The notes: generated by a model from the sequence alone, not told the origin. Positions 1 through 7,862 are shown, numbered from the stretch's first letter. The stretch: DNA of 62,956 nucleotides from Spirochaetaceae bacterium (GCA_031282145.1 JAITEG010000216.1:1-62956); one strand, 5' to 3'. Made by a program: numbers and translations.

Positions 1-157
1 TTTTATTATTTGAATAAATTCTTAATAAATTGGCCCTGGTACAATCACACGTCTATATATCCCTGAACCTCCACAAGCAATACATTTTCCGGTTCCATTA
101 CATATACGACATTTTTCATATTTTCCATCTTCTCTGGTATATCCTGTCCCAAAACAA
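1..157. repeat. Direct repeat, copy 1 (cassette-sized duplication)
   Basis: Positions 1 to about 157 match 628 to 773 at a constant offset of 627 bases, apart from a few substitutions and a short in-frame gap (9 bases) near 114-126. The repeat carries the 3' end of the small lipoprotein gene and its downstream AT-rich flank. It begins at the window edge, so its true left limit is unknown. Confidence 0.9.
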
Positions 158-273
158 TAATTACATTTTCCAGTTCCATAACAAGCTGGGCAAGATTCTC
201 CAGTAGATGAATATGTATAACAAGATAATAATATCAATAAAATTATTAAACAAAAGATTATCCTTTTTACCAT
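22..273 (-). CDS. Small lipoprotein made of a DnaJ-type cysteine-rich (CxxCxGxG) zinc domain
   Basis: The 83-residue product starts with a lipoprotein signal (hydrophobic residues 5-16, lipobox LLSC with Cys18). The rest is almost entirely four CxxCxGxG motifs (CPACYGTG, CNYCFGTG, CRICNGTG, CIACGGSG). In DnaJ/Hsp40 four such motifs bind two zinc ions and act in substrate or thiol chemistry. Here the domain is free-standing and predicted to be membrane-anchored outside the cytoplasm. A good ribosome site (AAGGAACAGG) precedes the ATG at 273. A truncated paralogue lies upstream at 649-773. An attC-like palindrome sits between the two genes, so this may be an integron cassette gene. Function is not known; the fold assignment is firm, the role is not. 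Confidence 0.8.
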   Translation of the reverse strand: MVKRIIFCLIILLILLSCYTYSSTGESCPACYGTGKCNYCFGTGYTREDGKYEKCRICNGTGKCIACGGSGIYRRVIVPGPIY

Positions 274-349
274 ATCCTGTTCCTTAATATTATAAGTTTA
301 AAAGAATCACGATAAAATCAATTGGCATAATAATTCTAATTTTTATGTC

Positions 350-373
350 AAAGATATAGTTCATTATATCTTT
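350..373. repeat. Short perfect inverted repeat in AT-rich spacer
   Basis: AAAGATATA and TATATCTTT form a 9-bp perfect stem around a 6-base loop, inside the 375-base gene-free stretch 274-648. It lies upstream of the leftward lipoprotein gene. It could be an operator or a weak terminator. No T-run makes the terminator reading convincing. Confidence 0.35.
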
Positions 374-427
374 TATTCTCTATATTGTCAATTAATATTT
401 TAAAATATATTTCAAACAAACTTTATT

Positions 428-612
428 CGGTATATCGCATAACGTTCCGGCTGTATGCGACGGTTTTGCGGGGCGAATAGGCAAACCGCAGGTTTGCAGC
501 CCTGCAAAAATGTGGTGGAGTGAGGCGTGGGAGGCGTAGCCGACCTAGCCGAGCGGAACCCGAACCGCCCTCGGGGCGGTGAGCATATACAGACCTGTTA
601 TGCGATGTACCG
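428..612 (-). other. attC-like (integron cassette) recombination site candidate
   Basis: A 185-base imperfect palindrome is bounded by CGGTATATCGCATAAC and GTTATGCGATGTACCG (15 of 16 bases pair). Read on the minus strand it has the order GCATAAC, short spacer, CTGTATATGC, a long structured middle, GCATACAG, short spacer, GTTATGC. This is the R''-L''-L'-R' layout of an attC site, including extra unpaired bases in one arm. The middle contains two small hairpins (481-497 and 564-580). It begins about 37 bases after the stop codon of the minus-strand gene copy at 649, where a cassette attC should be. The core heptamer GTTATGC departs at one position from the GTTRRRY consensus. A MITE with terminal repeats is the alternative. 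Confidence 0.5.
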
Positions 613-627
613 CCGTACTCTATTATT

Positions 628-773
628 TTTTATTATTTGAATAAATTCTTAATAAATTGGCCCTGGTACAATCACACGTCTATATATCCCTGAACCTCCA
701 CAAGCAATACATTTTCCAGTTCCATTACATATACGACATTTTCCCTCCTCTCTGGTATATCCTGTTCCAAAAC
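628..773. repeat. Direct repeat, copy 2, ends at the insertion sequence
   Basis: This is the second copy of the 1-157 repeat, offset by 627 bases. Identity stops in the sequence CCTGTTCCAAAAC at 761-773, which is also the left terminal repeat of the insertion sequence. Copy 1 reads CCTGTCCCAAAAC at the same place, so the exact junction cannot be fixed from sequence alone. Confidence 0.85.
649..773 (-). pseudogene. 3' fragment of a second CxxCxGxG lipoprotein gene, disrupted by an IS
   Basis: The minus frame preserves the last 40 or so residues of the lipoprotein (third and fourth CxxCxGxG motifs and the terminal VPGPIY) but lacks the signal peptide and first two motifs. It differs from the intact copy by loss of three residues (YEK) and a D-to-E change, so it is a diverged paralogue rather than an assembly duplicate. 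Upstream the frame runs into insertion-sequence DNA and only reaches an ATG inside the element at 885, giving a meaningless fusion. Confidence 0.8.
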
Positions 774-1962
774 TCCTGAAAGGATAGGAAAGGCGAGAGA
801 AACCTGATACGATTGTAATTGGAAAACCATCAATCAGGAGACTCTCGCCATGAAAACTATAAGCCAAATCATCGCGGGAGCGCAAGCGCTCCTTGCCGTA
901 TCATACGATCTTACCGGATGTTTTGAAGAACATCTCTCGGCTGAATATAAAACGTTTCTGCATATGCTGCGGGTTATAGAAGAACAGATACCAACGCTTA
1001 TACGCCCCTATGCGGGAACTGGACGGATACCCTATCAGTATACTCCCTTTATCCGAAGTTTTCTTGCCAAAGGGTATTTTGGAATAGAAAAGACCAGTCA
1101 GTTGATCCAGCGGCTTTACGGCGAACCAAATCTGCGGCTGTTATGCGGATTTACGGATGTGCCCGGTAAGGCAACCTTTTCCCGAGCGCTTGCGTTTTTA
1201 TCAGAGCAGGGAATCCTTGAGCAAACCCTGGAGGGAATCGTGTCTATGGCCCATAAAGACCTGGTGGTCTATCATGTAAGCCGTGATTCGACGGCGATAC
1301 CGGCACGGGAGAAGGTGGTTAAAAAACCGGAGAAAAAGAGGCCAAAACAGGCGAAAAAGCGGGGCAGACCGACCAAAAACAGCCCAAAAGTCCCCAAAGA
1401 ACCGACGGTCATAGAAAAGCAGACCAAGCAGGACGCTCAAACATCGTTGGAGGGCATCGACAAGGAATGCGCGTGGGGGTGTAAGAAAAACAGCGAGGGA
1501 AATGTGTCATTTTGGAAAGGCTACAAACTTCACCTTGATGTCAGTGACACCGGGTTTCCTCTGACAGCCATCGTAACGGGAGCCAATGTGCATGACAGCC
1601 AGCTGGCCATACCGATGGAACAAGTAACGGAAAAGAAAGTGCCTTTTTGTTACAGTCTTATGGACAGCGCATATGATTCCAAAACTATTGATAAATATAT
1701 CAGGAGCCGTGGACGAATACCAATAATTGATCCGAATAAGCGGAAAGACAATGACCGTCCTCCGCTAGACCCGGCAAAACAGGAACGGTATAACATACGA
1801 ACAACGGTAGAGCGGGCAAACTCCCATTTGAAAGACAGTCTTATTCCCCGTGCTATATATGTGAAGGGTTACAAGAAAGTATCGTTTGTATTAATGACGG
1901 CGATAATTTGCCTGGCTGCCCTAAAATATCTCCAACTATTCATTTAGGCGTTTTGGAACAGG
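761..1962 (+). mobile_element. IS4-group insertion sequence
   Basis: The element carries one transposase gene and is bounded by 16-base terminal inverted repeats, CCTGTTCCAAAACTCC at 761-776 and GGCGTTTTGGAACAGG at 1947-1962 (one mismatch). The transposase stop codon runs into the right repeat. No target-site duplication could be recognised. The left end lies inside the lipoprotein pseudogene and the right end abuts an IS3-type remnant, so one flank may have been rearranged after insertion. Confidence 0.7.
850..1947 (+). CDS. DDE transposase, IS4 group (YREK motif)
   Basis: The 365-residue product has the features of an IS4-group DDE transposase: a first Asp in DSTAI near residue 147, a second in the LMDSAYD block near 272, and the C-terminal signature Y-x2-R-x3-E-x6-K (YNIRTTVERANSHLK), which supplies the catalytic Glu. 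Between the first and second Asp lies a basic Lys/Arg/Pro-rich insert (about 157-195). The frame is intact, so the element may be active. It starts at ATG 850 just inside the left terminal repeat. Exact family (IS4 versus IS5 group) needs an IS database. Confidence 0.85.
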   Translation: MKTISQIIAGAQALLAVSYDLTGCFEEHLSAEYKTFLHMLRVIEEQIPTLIRPYAGTGRIPYQYTPFIRSFLAKGYFGIEKTSQLIQRLYGEPNLRLLCGFTDVPGKATFSRALAFLSEQGILEQTLEGIVSMAHKDLVVYHVSRDSTAIPAREKVVKKPEKKRPKQAKKRGRPTKNSPKVPKEPTVIEKQTKQDAQTSLEGIDKECAWGCKKNSEGNVSFWKGYKLHLDVSDTGFPLTAIVTGANVHDSQLAIPMEQVTEKKVPFCYSLMDSAYDSKTIDKYIRSRGRIPIIDPNKRKDNDRPPLDPAKQERYNIRTTVERANSHLKDSLIPRAIYVKGYKKVSFVLMTAIICLAALKYLQLFI

Positions 1963-2400
1963 CTCCGCTTTGATAACATTTTCAAATTGATCCTTCACCA
2001 GGGATATAAAGGCGTTCATATCCATTCCCGCCCTAAAGGAAACGGGATTGACAATAAACAGGTGTTTTCTCATCATTTCCGTGTTATCCTTTAATTGCTT
2101 ACTCAATCCCGCCCTCCGCAAGACCCTATAGACCGCCGAACCGGAGACCGCAACGATGTTTTCGTCTATCATCATCTGCGTCAGCCGCCGATACCCCATT
2201 CAAGCCGTTCCTGGACTTTCCCGCTTATGTCTTTCCGTCTTATCTAAAAAATACTCCCGGCTCCTTCGAGCAGGTGTTGCGGGAACTTCGTTCTCGGCGC
2301 CAGGAGAATATCAAGTTCGGATCTAGTTCGTGTTCGTTAGCTACGGCGCTTACCACATAAGCTTTCCCTTTTTTGTCCAAGTTCATCAGAAGCGCAACAC
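1963..2400 (-). pseudogene. Degenerate IS3-type transposase remnant
   Basis: Two minus-strand pieces are recognisable. Around 2280-2371 a reading frame gives AVANEHELDPNLIFSWRRE, typical of OrfA helix-turn-helix proteins. Around 1990-2199 another gives GYRRLTQMMIDENIVAVS and VYRVLRRAGL, typical of the N-terminal part of an IS3 OrfB. Stops and frame changes separate them, and the catalytic DDE region is missing. The OrfB frame ends inside the IS4-group element (stop at 1936), which suggests that element cut into it. Confidence 0.6.
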
Positions 2401-2549
2401 CCCTGCCTTGTCTCTGGCATTTCTTGTGTGGTTTGCGCAAATACAAGAGCCTGTAAAACTCCAAGGGTATATCGCTGATTTTCTTCCGATAATTGATCGA
2501 GCGCTTCCCGCAGCCGGGTTTTTTTTGCCGCTTCTGTATGCTTTTTCAT
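2337..2549 (-). CDS. Small protein divergent from XRE regulator, probably with altered C-terminus
   Basis: About 45 N-terminal residues look natural: a basic start, then an amphipathic helix LSEENQRYTLGVLQALVFAQ. This resembles the C-terminal helix of the neighbouring XRE protein (LDPRFQEYALTVIDQLLKLQ). After about residue 45 the frame runs into DNA shared with the IS3 remnant, so the tail is probably not original. The start at 2549 has an AAGGA ribosome site and a strong promoter (TTGACA-18-TATATT) lying inside a palindrome. It may be a partner or target of the XRE regulator. Function is unknown. Confidence 0.5.
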   Translation of the reverse strand: MKKHTEAAKKTRLREALDQLSEENQRYTLGVLQALVFAQTTQEMPETRQGCCASDELGQKRESLCGKRRS

Positions 2550-2560
2550 ATATTATCCTT

Positions 2561-2606
2561 GAATTTACTATGTATTAATATATGATACATAGTAAATTCA
2601 TGTCAA
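2561..2606 (-). promoter_or_regulatory. Leftward promoter overlaid by a 15-bp-arm palindrome (operator)
   Basis: GAATTTACTATGTAT (2561-2575) and its exact reverse complement (2585-2599) flank a 9-base spacer. On the minus strand a consensus-like promoter overlaps it: -35 TTGACA (2606-2601), 18-base spacing, -10 TATATT (2582-2577). The palindrome therefore covers the -10 and most of the spacer, as a repressor site would. The obvious candidate repressor is the XRE protein encoded divergently at 2714. Confidence 0.7.
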
Positions 2607-2669
2607 TCTCGATATTTCACAAATGACGGGCTGTGGAACGGCCTTGATCATTCATTGTAAAAACCCGCC

Positions 2670-2698
2670 TTGCTATGTGGATAAAAAATCGTTATGCT
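2670..2698 (+). promoter_or_regulatory. Possible promoter of the XRE regulator
   Basis: TTGCTA (2670-2675) and TATGCT (2693-2698) are separated by 17 bases, ending 15 bases before the ATG at 2714. No clear Shine-Dalgarno sequence lies before that ATG, so the transcript may be nearly leaderless. Confidence 0.4.
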
Positions 2699-2713
2699 AT
2701 ATAATGAACGAAC

Positions 2714-3052
2714 ATGACGGTCAATAAGCGGATTCGCCTGCTCAGACAGGCCCTGAATATGTCCCAGACAGATTTTTCCAAGGCTATTTACATCAGCAGT
2801 GGTTATACGGCGGAAATTGAAAATGAACACCGTGCGGCCAACGACCGAATTATCCATCTTATCAGTCTGACTTTTGGGGCAAACGAACAATGGCTGAAAA
2901 CAGGCATGGGGGAGATGTTTCATGCTTCCCCGCTTGAACGAAAGGAACGGATTATCGCGCTTTTCAACGAACTGGATCCCCGTTTTCAGGAGTATGCGCT
3001 GACGGTCATAGATCAGTTGTTGAAACTTCAGAAAGAGTCGAAAAAGACGTGA
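2714..3052 (+). CDS. XRE-family helix-turn-helix regulator
   Basis: The 112-residue protein has an N-terminal Cro/cI-type HTH (residues 4-60: RIRLLRQALNMSQTDFSKAI, then SSGYTAEIENEHR) followed by an amphipathic C-terminal helix (about 80-108) likely to mediate dimerisation. The sequence FGANEQWLKTGMGEMF is typical of phage and mobile-element repressors of this group. It is divergent from the small gene at 2549, with a perfect palindrome in between. This suggests autoregulation or repression of that gene. It sits on the boundary of the mobile region and may be part of it. Confidence 0.8.
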   Translation: MTVNKRIRLLRQALNMSQTDFSKAIYISSGYTAEIENEHRAANDRIIHLISLTFGANEQWLKTGMGEMFHASPLERKERIIALFNELDPRFQEYALTVIDQLLKLQKESKKT

Positions 3053-3061
3053 GCGGCGGGA

Positions 3062-3091
3062 GTTGTTCAAAAATTGAAGTTTTGGAACAAC
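3062..3091. repeat. Palindromic repeat with GTTCCAAAAC arms
   Basis: GTTGTTCAAAA and TTTTGGAACAAC form a hairpin (one unpaired base) between two convergent genes, so it could serve as a terminator. Its right arm, read on the minus strand, is GTTGTTCCAAAACTTC. The segment TGTTCCAAAAC is identical to the terminal repeat of the insertion sequence at 761, and a related palindrome occurs at 13207-13228. Confidence 0.6.
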
Positions 3092-3106
3092 CCCAGCGTT
3101 TAAGGA

Positions 3107-3760
3107 TTAAAGCGCCGACTCCATCCTTCCCAGGATCTCCGCTACGGCCGCGGCCAGTTTGTAATGTTCCTCCGGGTCAAAATGGATGCCGTCCACCTTA
3201 CTGCTCCGTATGACCTTCCCGGCATCCAGAAATTCCGCCCCGCTTTCCTGGGCGAACTGCCTGAAAAACCCGGAAAGTTTTGTTGATAGTTCCACGCAGT
3301 CCCCAAAAATATTTTTAAAAACCGGGGCGTCCACCGTGGGGGGAGGGCAGATCACCAGAACCCGGGGAGCGGTATTGCCGGGACCGGCGCCGGAATCCTT
3401 GATGGCCCTCACCAGCCGGTTCACTCCCGCGGCAATATCATAGGCGCAGGGGTTATACCGCGTTTTGAGGTCATTGGTCCCGAGCATAAGCGCCACCATA
3501 TCCAGGGGGCTATGGCTTTCCAGAATAGGCGGCAGCTGCCTGAGGCCGTTTTTATCCCCCTCCACCGGATCTTCCCTGCAGCTGGTCCTGCCGCAGAGTC
3601 CTTCCTCAATGATCCAATACCGGCCTTCATCCTCCCCGGCTCCGGCGTTAAGCAATCTTTGAAGCACCATGGGCCAGCGGGTTTTATGATCGTACCGCTC
3701 CCCGGTCGTCGGGTTATACCCCCAGGTATTAGAATCACCATAACAAAGGATAGTTTTCAT
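3107..3760 (-). CDS. SGNH/GDSL-family hydrolase
   Basis: The 217-residue protein carries the blocks of SGNH esterases: catalytic Ser in CYGDSNTWG (residues 6-14), Gly in the second block, Asn in LGTNDLK (about 94-100), and the Asp/His pair in DGIHFDPEEH near the C-terminus. No signal peptide is seen, so it should act in the cytoplasm. It resembles arylesterase/acyl-ester hydrolases of the lysophospholipase L1 group. The substrate cannot be told. A strong ribosome site (AAGGAGG) precedes ATG 3760, and the gene follows rarA by 48 bases, so the two are probably co-transcribed. Confidence 0.85.
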   Translation of the reverse strand: MKTILCYGDSNTWGYNPTTGERYDHKTRWPMVLQRLLNAGAGEDEGRYWIIEEGLCGRTSCREDPVEGDKNGLRQLPPILESHSPLDMVALMLGTNDLKTRYNPCAYDIAAGVNRLVRAIKDSGAGPGNTAPRVLVICPPPTVDAPVFKNIFGDCVELSTKLSGFFRQFAQESGAEFLDAGKVIRSSKVDGIHFDPEEHYKLAAAVAEILGRMESAL

Positions 3761-3808
3761 CGATTCCTCCTTCCTCTCAAAGCCCGCGTAAAAGGCTATG
3801 GGGTTAAT

Positions 3809-6049
3809 TTATACGTAACTCCTCAGGAGTATACTTTTCCATTTCCAGGTGAGGGGCCCCTGCTTTATCCGGGCGGAAAGGTGTTCCCGGATGGTTAAAA
3901 AATCCCTATCCCCCAGGGTTCGGGCGATAAAGGCCCCCCAGGTTGAGCGATCCTTTTCAAACCAGGCGGCCAGGTCCCGTTCGGTAAGGAGCCGTTCCTC
4001 TTTTTGATCCAGCGCCGAGAAGGAGGCCTTAAATCCCCCGTCGGCAAAGGCCCTTTCCAGGGTTTGCCCGTCCCAGGTCCAATACCCCCCCTGGCTGGTA
4101 AAAAAGTCCTGCTCCGCTTCCCTGAGTTTTGCCAGCAGGGGCCGGGGCACGGGCGGCGCCTCCCCGCGCTCATCCTCCAGGATCCGGGAGATCCGTTCCC
4201 CGAGGCGCGGGAGGGTTTGGAGGATCACCAGGTCTCCCCCGGGGGCGAGGAGCTTCCGGGCGCCTTCAACAAAGGCCGCCAAGGGGTCGGGAAAGACCCG
4301 TTTCCAGGGCTCCCTGGCCAGGATGTGGTCGAAGAGGGGGGAGGAAAAGAGGGCCTCCGCTTCTTCCGGGGCGGGGAGCTTTCCCGAAGGGAACACGGCG
4401 ATTTGGGGCTGCTCGCTTTCATCCAGCAGGGCGGCGTAGCGGAGCAGGGCTTCCCGGGCGGTTTCGGTATCCACCAGGGCCGCGGCCAGGCCCTCGGGAA
4501 CCCTCCGCAGGCTTTCCCAGAGGAGGAGGCCGTCATTGGCGGCGGGGATGAGGATCCGGTCATGCCGGGCCGGGGAGCATTGGCCTAAAATAAGATCCCG
4601 GTCGGATAAGAGGAGGGCGCTCCTTCCCGATTCCAGCCGTTTGAACCAGCCTTCCTTACCCTTGGACGAAGCGGACCAGGAGAGGTATTCCTCCCCGCCG
4701 GAAGCGCTGTTGTCCCCCATGATAACCGCCGCCTGGAGTTCCCGCTTTGTAAGCACCTCCTCCCGGATCTTCCCTTCGTACCCCATCCGGGAAGGGAGGT
4801 AAAAGGTTTTTCCCCGTAATACCCGGGGAAGGTACTGTTGGGCCGCCCAATGGTCCCGGTAGGCGTGGGGATAGATATAGCCGTCCCCATGACCGAAGCC
4901 TTCGGCGTCCCTGCTCGCGTCCCGAAGGTGACTGGGAACCTCCGCGTCCTCTTTGTTTACCGTTTCCAGGGCGTCAAAGAAGGCCATGGTGGTGTTGGAC
5001 TTCGGCGCCGTGGCCAGGTATAAACAGGCGTGGGCCAGGGGGAAATTCCCCTCGGGAAACCCTATCCGCTCAAAGGCTTCGGCGCAGGCAATGACCACGG
5101 TTATCGCCTGGGGGTCCGCGAGGCCCACGTCCTCGCTGGCGAGGATGATCATCCGCCTGAAGATAAAAGCCGGATCTTCCCCGGCCCGGACCATCTTGGC
5201 AAGCCAATACAGGGCCGCGTCGCTGTCGCTTCCCCGGACACTCTTGATAAAGGCGCTCACGGTGTCGAAGTGGTAATCCCCGTCCCGGTCGTATAACACC
5301 GCCCGCTTCTGGATGCTTTCCTCCGCTGCCGCGAGGGAGATACGGATCTCCGTCCCCTCCGGAGGAGGCCAGGAACCGGGGCTGGTTTCCACAGCCAGTT
5401 CCAGGGCGTTAAGGAGGCTCCGGGCGTCCCCCCCGGCAACTTCCACCAGGTGTTCCAGGGCCCCTTCCTCAAAGACCACTTGCCACTTGCCGTATCCCCG
5501 TTCCACATCCGCCGCCGTCCGCAAGGCAGCCTCCCGGAGATTTTCCGCTGAGAGGGGCTTGAGCTGAAAGATCCGGCTCCGACTCACGAGGGCCCGGTTG
5601 ACCTCAAAAAAGGGATTTTCCGTGGTGGCGCCGATGAGGATCACCGTGCCGTTTTCCACCCAGGGGAGGAGGGCGTCCTGCTGGGCCTTGTTCCACCGGT
5701 GAACTTCGTCTACAAAGAGGATAGTCCGTTTGCTGTAAAGCCGCCGCCGCTCGTCGGAACGGTCTATGGTCTCTCGGATATCCTTTATCCCCGTCAGAAC
5801 CGCGTTGAGGCTTTCAAAGGAACTTTTGGTGGTATTGGCGATAACCCTGGCGAGGCTCGTCTTGCCCGTACCGGGGGGACCGTAAAAAATAACCGACGAG
5901 AGCCGGTCCGCCTGAATGGCCCGCCGCAGGAGCCGCCCCGGCCCGACAATATGATCCTGTCCGATAACGTCGTCCAGGGTCCGGGGCCGCATCCGATCCG
6001 CCAGGGGGCCGGAGGAGGCTCCCGCGGCGGCGCTAAAAAGGTCTTCCAT
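3809..6049 (-). CDS. rarA: RarA/MgsA-type AAA+ ATPase with a long extra C-terminal domain
   Basis: Residues 1 to about 430 are a canonical replication-associated recombination protein A: Walker [12 protein letters not shown] near residue 58, Walker B FVDEVHRW near 113, sensor segment [10 protein letters not shown], and the clamp-loader-like tetramerisation region. RarA acts at stalled replication forks. The protein is 746 residues, against roughly 420-450 for the usual family member. The additional 300 residues contain [15 protein letters not shown] and other features reminiscent of a class I methyltransferase fold, but the SAM-binding glycine motif is not evident. Fusions of this sort are known in treponemes. 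The gene lies in a leftward run after the lipoprotein gene at 6095. Confidence 0.85.
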   Translation of the reverse strand: MEDLFSAAAGASSGPLADRMRPRTLDDVIGQDHIVGPGRLLRRAIQADRLSSVIFYGPPGTGKTSLARVIANTTKSSFESLNAVLTGIKDIRETIDRSDERRRLYSKRTILFVDEVHRWNKAQQDALLPWVENGTVILIGATTENPFFEVNRALVSRSRIFQLKPLSAENLREAALRTAADVERGYGKWQVVFEEGALEHLVEVAGGDARSLLNALELAVETSPGSWPPPEGTEIRISLAAAEESIQKRAVLYDRDGDYHFDTVSAFIKSVRGSDSDAALYWLAKMVRAGEDPAFIFRRMIILASEDVGLADPQAITVVIACAEAFERIGFPEGNFPLAHACLYLATAPKSNTTMAFFDALETVNKEDAEVPSHLRDASRDAEGFGHGDGYIYPHAYRDHWAAQQYLPRVLRGKTFYLPSRMGYEGKIREEVLTKRELQAAVIMGDNSASGGEEYLSWSASSKGKEGWFKRLESGRSALLLSDRDLILGQCSPARHDRILIPAANDGLLLWESLRRVPEGLAAALVDTETAREALLRYAALLDESEQPQIAVFPSGKLPAPEEAEALFSSPLFDHILAREPWKRVFPDPLAAFVEGARKLLAPGGDLVILQTLPRLGERISRILEDERGEAPPVPRPLLAKLREAEQDFFTSQGGYWTWDGQTLERAFADGGFKASFSALDQKEERLLTERDLAAWFEKDRSTWGAFIARTLGDRDFLTIREHLSARIKQGPLTWKWKSILLRSYV

Positions 6050-6094
6050 GGGGAAGCGTCAAAATAGAAACCGCAGGAGAATCGGTCCGGGTTC

Positions 6095-7129
6095 TTAATA
6101 GGCATTCCACTGCCAGCCCTCATCCCCTAATTGGTAGGCCCAAAGCCCCTTTTGCTGGGTCGACGCGAAAAGGGTCCCATTCTGCGCCTGATAAAGGCCG
6201 GTGAGGGACTGCACTCCCAGGCTGGAACGGTATTGGGCGTAATCATGGGCCGTGGTATTTACATCGTAGGTTCCTTCCCCTGGATAATGGCTTGTGGAGT
6301 ATGAATTCCCGTTGAGTACAATCTCATAAAAACCCTTGGTATAAACCCCCACGAGGAGTAGCTTAGTTCCATTGCGGGTGGTGTAAATAGCCATGGCCCG
6401 GTCAAAGGTCAAACCAAAAGACCACGCCGTAACGGAGGAACCGCTCCCATAGAGGATATACCCGCCTTTGGTAGACGCCGCGATACCGCTTCCCACCGAG
6501 ATGAGCCCCATAATGGTATGCCCGGTGGAACCGGAAATAGGGGTCCCGCCGCCGGAGGAATAAATTCCGCTGGTGGTGGCAAAATAATTACCCGCCGCTC
6601 CCCTCAGAAAATAATCTTCCCCGGCTCCGGATTTAATGACCTGGGGCGAACCACCGCCGCTCAAAGATAATATGGTATATACATTGGCACTGCTTCCCGC
6701 ATTGGAGGCGCAAATATAAAGGGTATTGGACCCATAGATATTCTGTAGATAGGTATACCCCGATAGCGGCACCGCCTCCCACTGGTTGTTGTTGTACCGG
6801 TAGAGGCTCTTGTTTTCAATGATACAATAGAGGCTTCCGGCGAAGGCTATATCGCTAATCGCCCCGGAGGGTTTGTCTATCGGGGACCAGGAACTCTGCT
6901 GATACTGGTAAAGGCCTTTCCCGTTGGACACGTAGAGGGTGTTCCCGTTCGCCACTATCTTCGTAGGGCTCCCCGGGATGTAGGGATCCTTCGGCGCCAC
7001 TTCATGGGATATGTCATAAAAAATCGGATGCTGATCACAGGAAAGGAACAATAAACCCAGGCTCACCGCAAAAAGGGCGATAATTCCCCGGCGGGGGAGC
7101 CTGTTACGGATGTGCCGTATTTTTTTCAT
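6095..7129 (-). CDS. Lipoprotein, probable beta-propeller or repeat beta structure
   Basis: The 344-residue product has a basic N-terminus, a hydrophobic stretch and lipobox LFLSC (Cys31), so it should be a lipoprotein. The mature part is rich in Ser, Gly, Tyr and Asn and has irregular repeats of the kind NTLYVSNGKGLYQYQ, SLYCIIENKSLYRYN, NTLYICASNAG and GTLFASTQQKGLWAYQ. Such strings are typical of beta-propeller blades. No enzyme motif is seen. It follows the outer-membrane barrel gene by 15 bases, so the two may work together at the outer membrane. Function unknown. Confidence 0.75.
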   Translation of the reverse strand: MKKIRHIRNRLPRRGIIALFAVSLGLLFLSCDQHPIFYDISHEVAPKDPYIPGSPTKIVANGNTLYVSNGKGLYQYQQSSWSPIDKPSGAISDIAFAGSLYCIIENKSLYRYNNNQWEAVPLSGYTYLQNIYGSNTLYICASNAGSSANVYTILSLSGGGSPQVIKSGAGEDYFLRGAAGNYFATTSGIYSSGGGTPISGSTGHTIMGLISVGSGIAASTKGGYILYGSGSSVTAWSFGLTFDRAMAIYTTRNGTKLLLVGVYTKGFYEIVLNGNSYSTSHYPGEGTYDVNTTAHDYAQYRSSLGVQSLTGLYQAQNGTLFASTQQKGLWAYQLGDEGWQWNAY

Positions 7130-7144
7130 CGTTTTATCCTCATC

Positions 7145-7774
7145 TTAAAAATGATAACGGGCGGAAAGGGTGAGGGCTACAAAATTTCCCATAACCGTAT
7201 GTTCACTCCATTGGGGAACAAACCACCAGGAGGTGTTAAGTCCAAAGGACCAGCTGGGATTGAAACGCCAAAAAACCCCGGCCTCAGGCTTCAAGAAAAA
7301 ACTGAAATGGTTACGTTCCAGGTATTGTTGGGGCACCCCGCCTATGAGGAGGGACAGGGGAAACTCAAACCGGCCCACGATGAATTGATAGCCCACACGG
7401 CCCCCCATGGGAACCATGAAAAGCATGTTCTTCCCCCGGGTGGAGATAAACAGCAGGCCGAGTTCCCCCCCAACGTACAGGTTGGAAGAGAGGAAATAAT
7501 TGAGCCCCAGGGACCCGGTTCCGCCTACGGGTTTTATCCGGTTCTCCAAAACCCCCTCGCTGTCGAAAAAAACCGTGGGGAAGACCGGTCCGAGGGAGAT
7601 CGTAAAGGTCTTATCCCCCCGTGAGTACAGGGGAGGGGCTACAAAGTCCCATTCGGAATCAAAGGGAGGTTCCGTTTCTTCTTCATAAATACCATCCTCC
7701 TGCGCGGCAACACTAAAAAGAACTCCCGCCAGGATAAGAATGAAAAAAAAGACCCGTTTTTTCCCTTTCACCAT
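7145..7774 (-). CDS. Outer-membrane beta-barrel protein
   Basis: The 209-residue product has a cleavable signal peptide (residues 1-24, ending VAAQ). Alternating amphipathic strands with aromatic girdles follow, ending in ARYHF, the C-terminal Phe typical of outer-membrane barrels. Strand pairs such as LYVGGELGLLF, MGGRVGYQFIV, FFLKPEAGVFWRF and ALTLSARYHF suggest a small, roughly eight-stranded barrel. Treponemes encode small OmpW-like barrels of this size (the T. pallidum Tp0733 type), but I cannot confirm orthology. A GGGGAG ribosome site precedes the ATG. It leads a leftward gene run with the lipoprotein, rarA and the hydrolase. Confidence 0.8.
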   Translation of the reverse strand: MVKGKKRVFFFILILAGVLFSVAAQEDGIYEEETEPPFDSEWDFVAPPLYSRGDKTFTISLGPVFPTVFFDSEGVLENRIKPVGGTGSLGLNYFLSSNLYVGGELGLLFISTRGKNMLFMVPMGGRVGYQFIVGRFEFPLSLLIGGVPQQYLERNHFSFFLKPEAGVFWRFNPSWSFGLNTSWWFVPQWSEHTVMGNFVALTLSARYHF

Positions 7775-7862
7775 ACCAAACTCCCCAATCCACGGATTGT
7801 TGCCCCGGCCGCAAACCGTCGCGCCCCCGTGATTCTTTGAGCATACCCCATAAAAGATACTT

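Noticed and set aside
649-885. 78-residue minus-strand ORF as an intact gene
   Set aside because: Its first half is insertion-sequence DNA; only the C-terminal part is the lipoprotein, so it is listed as a pseudogene.
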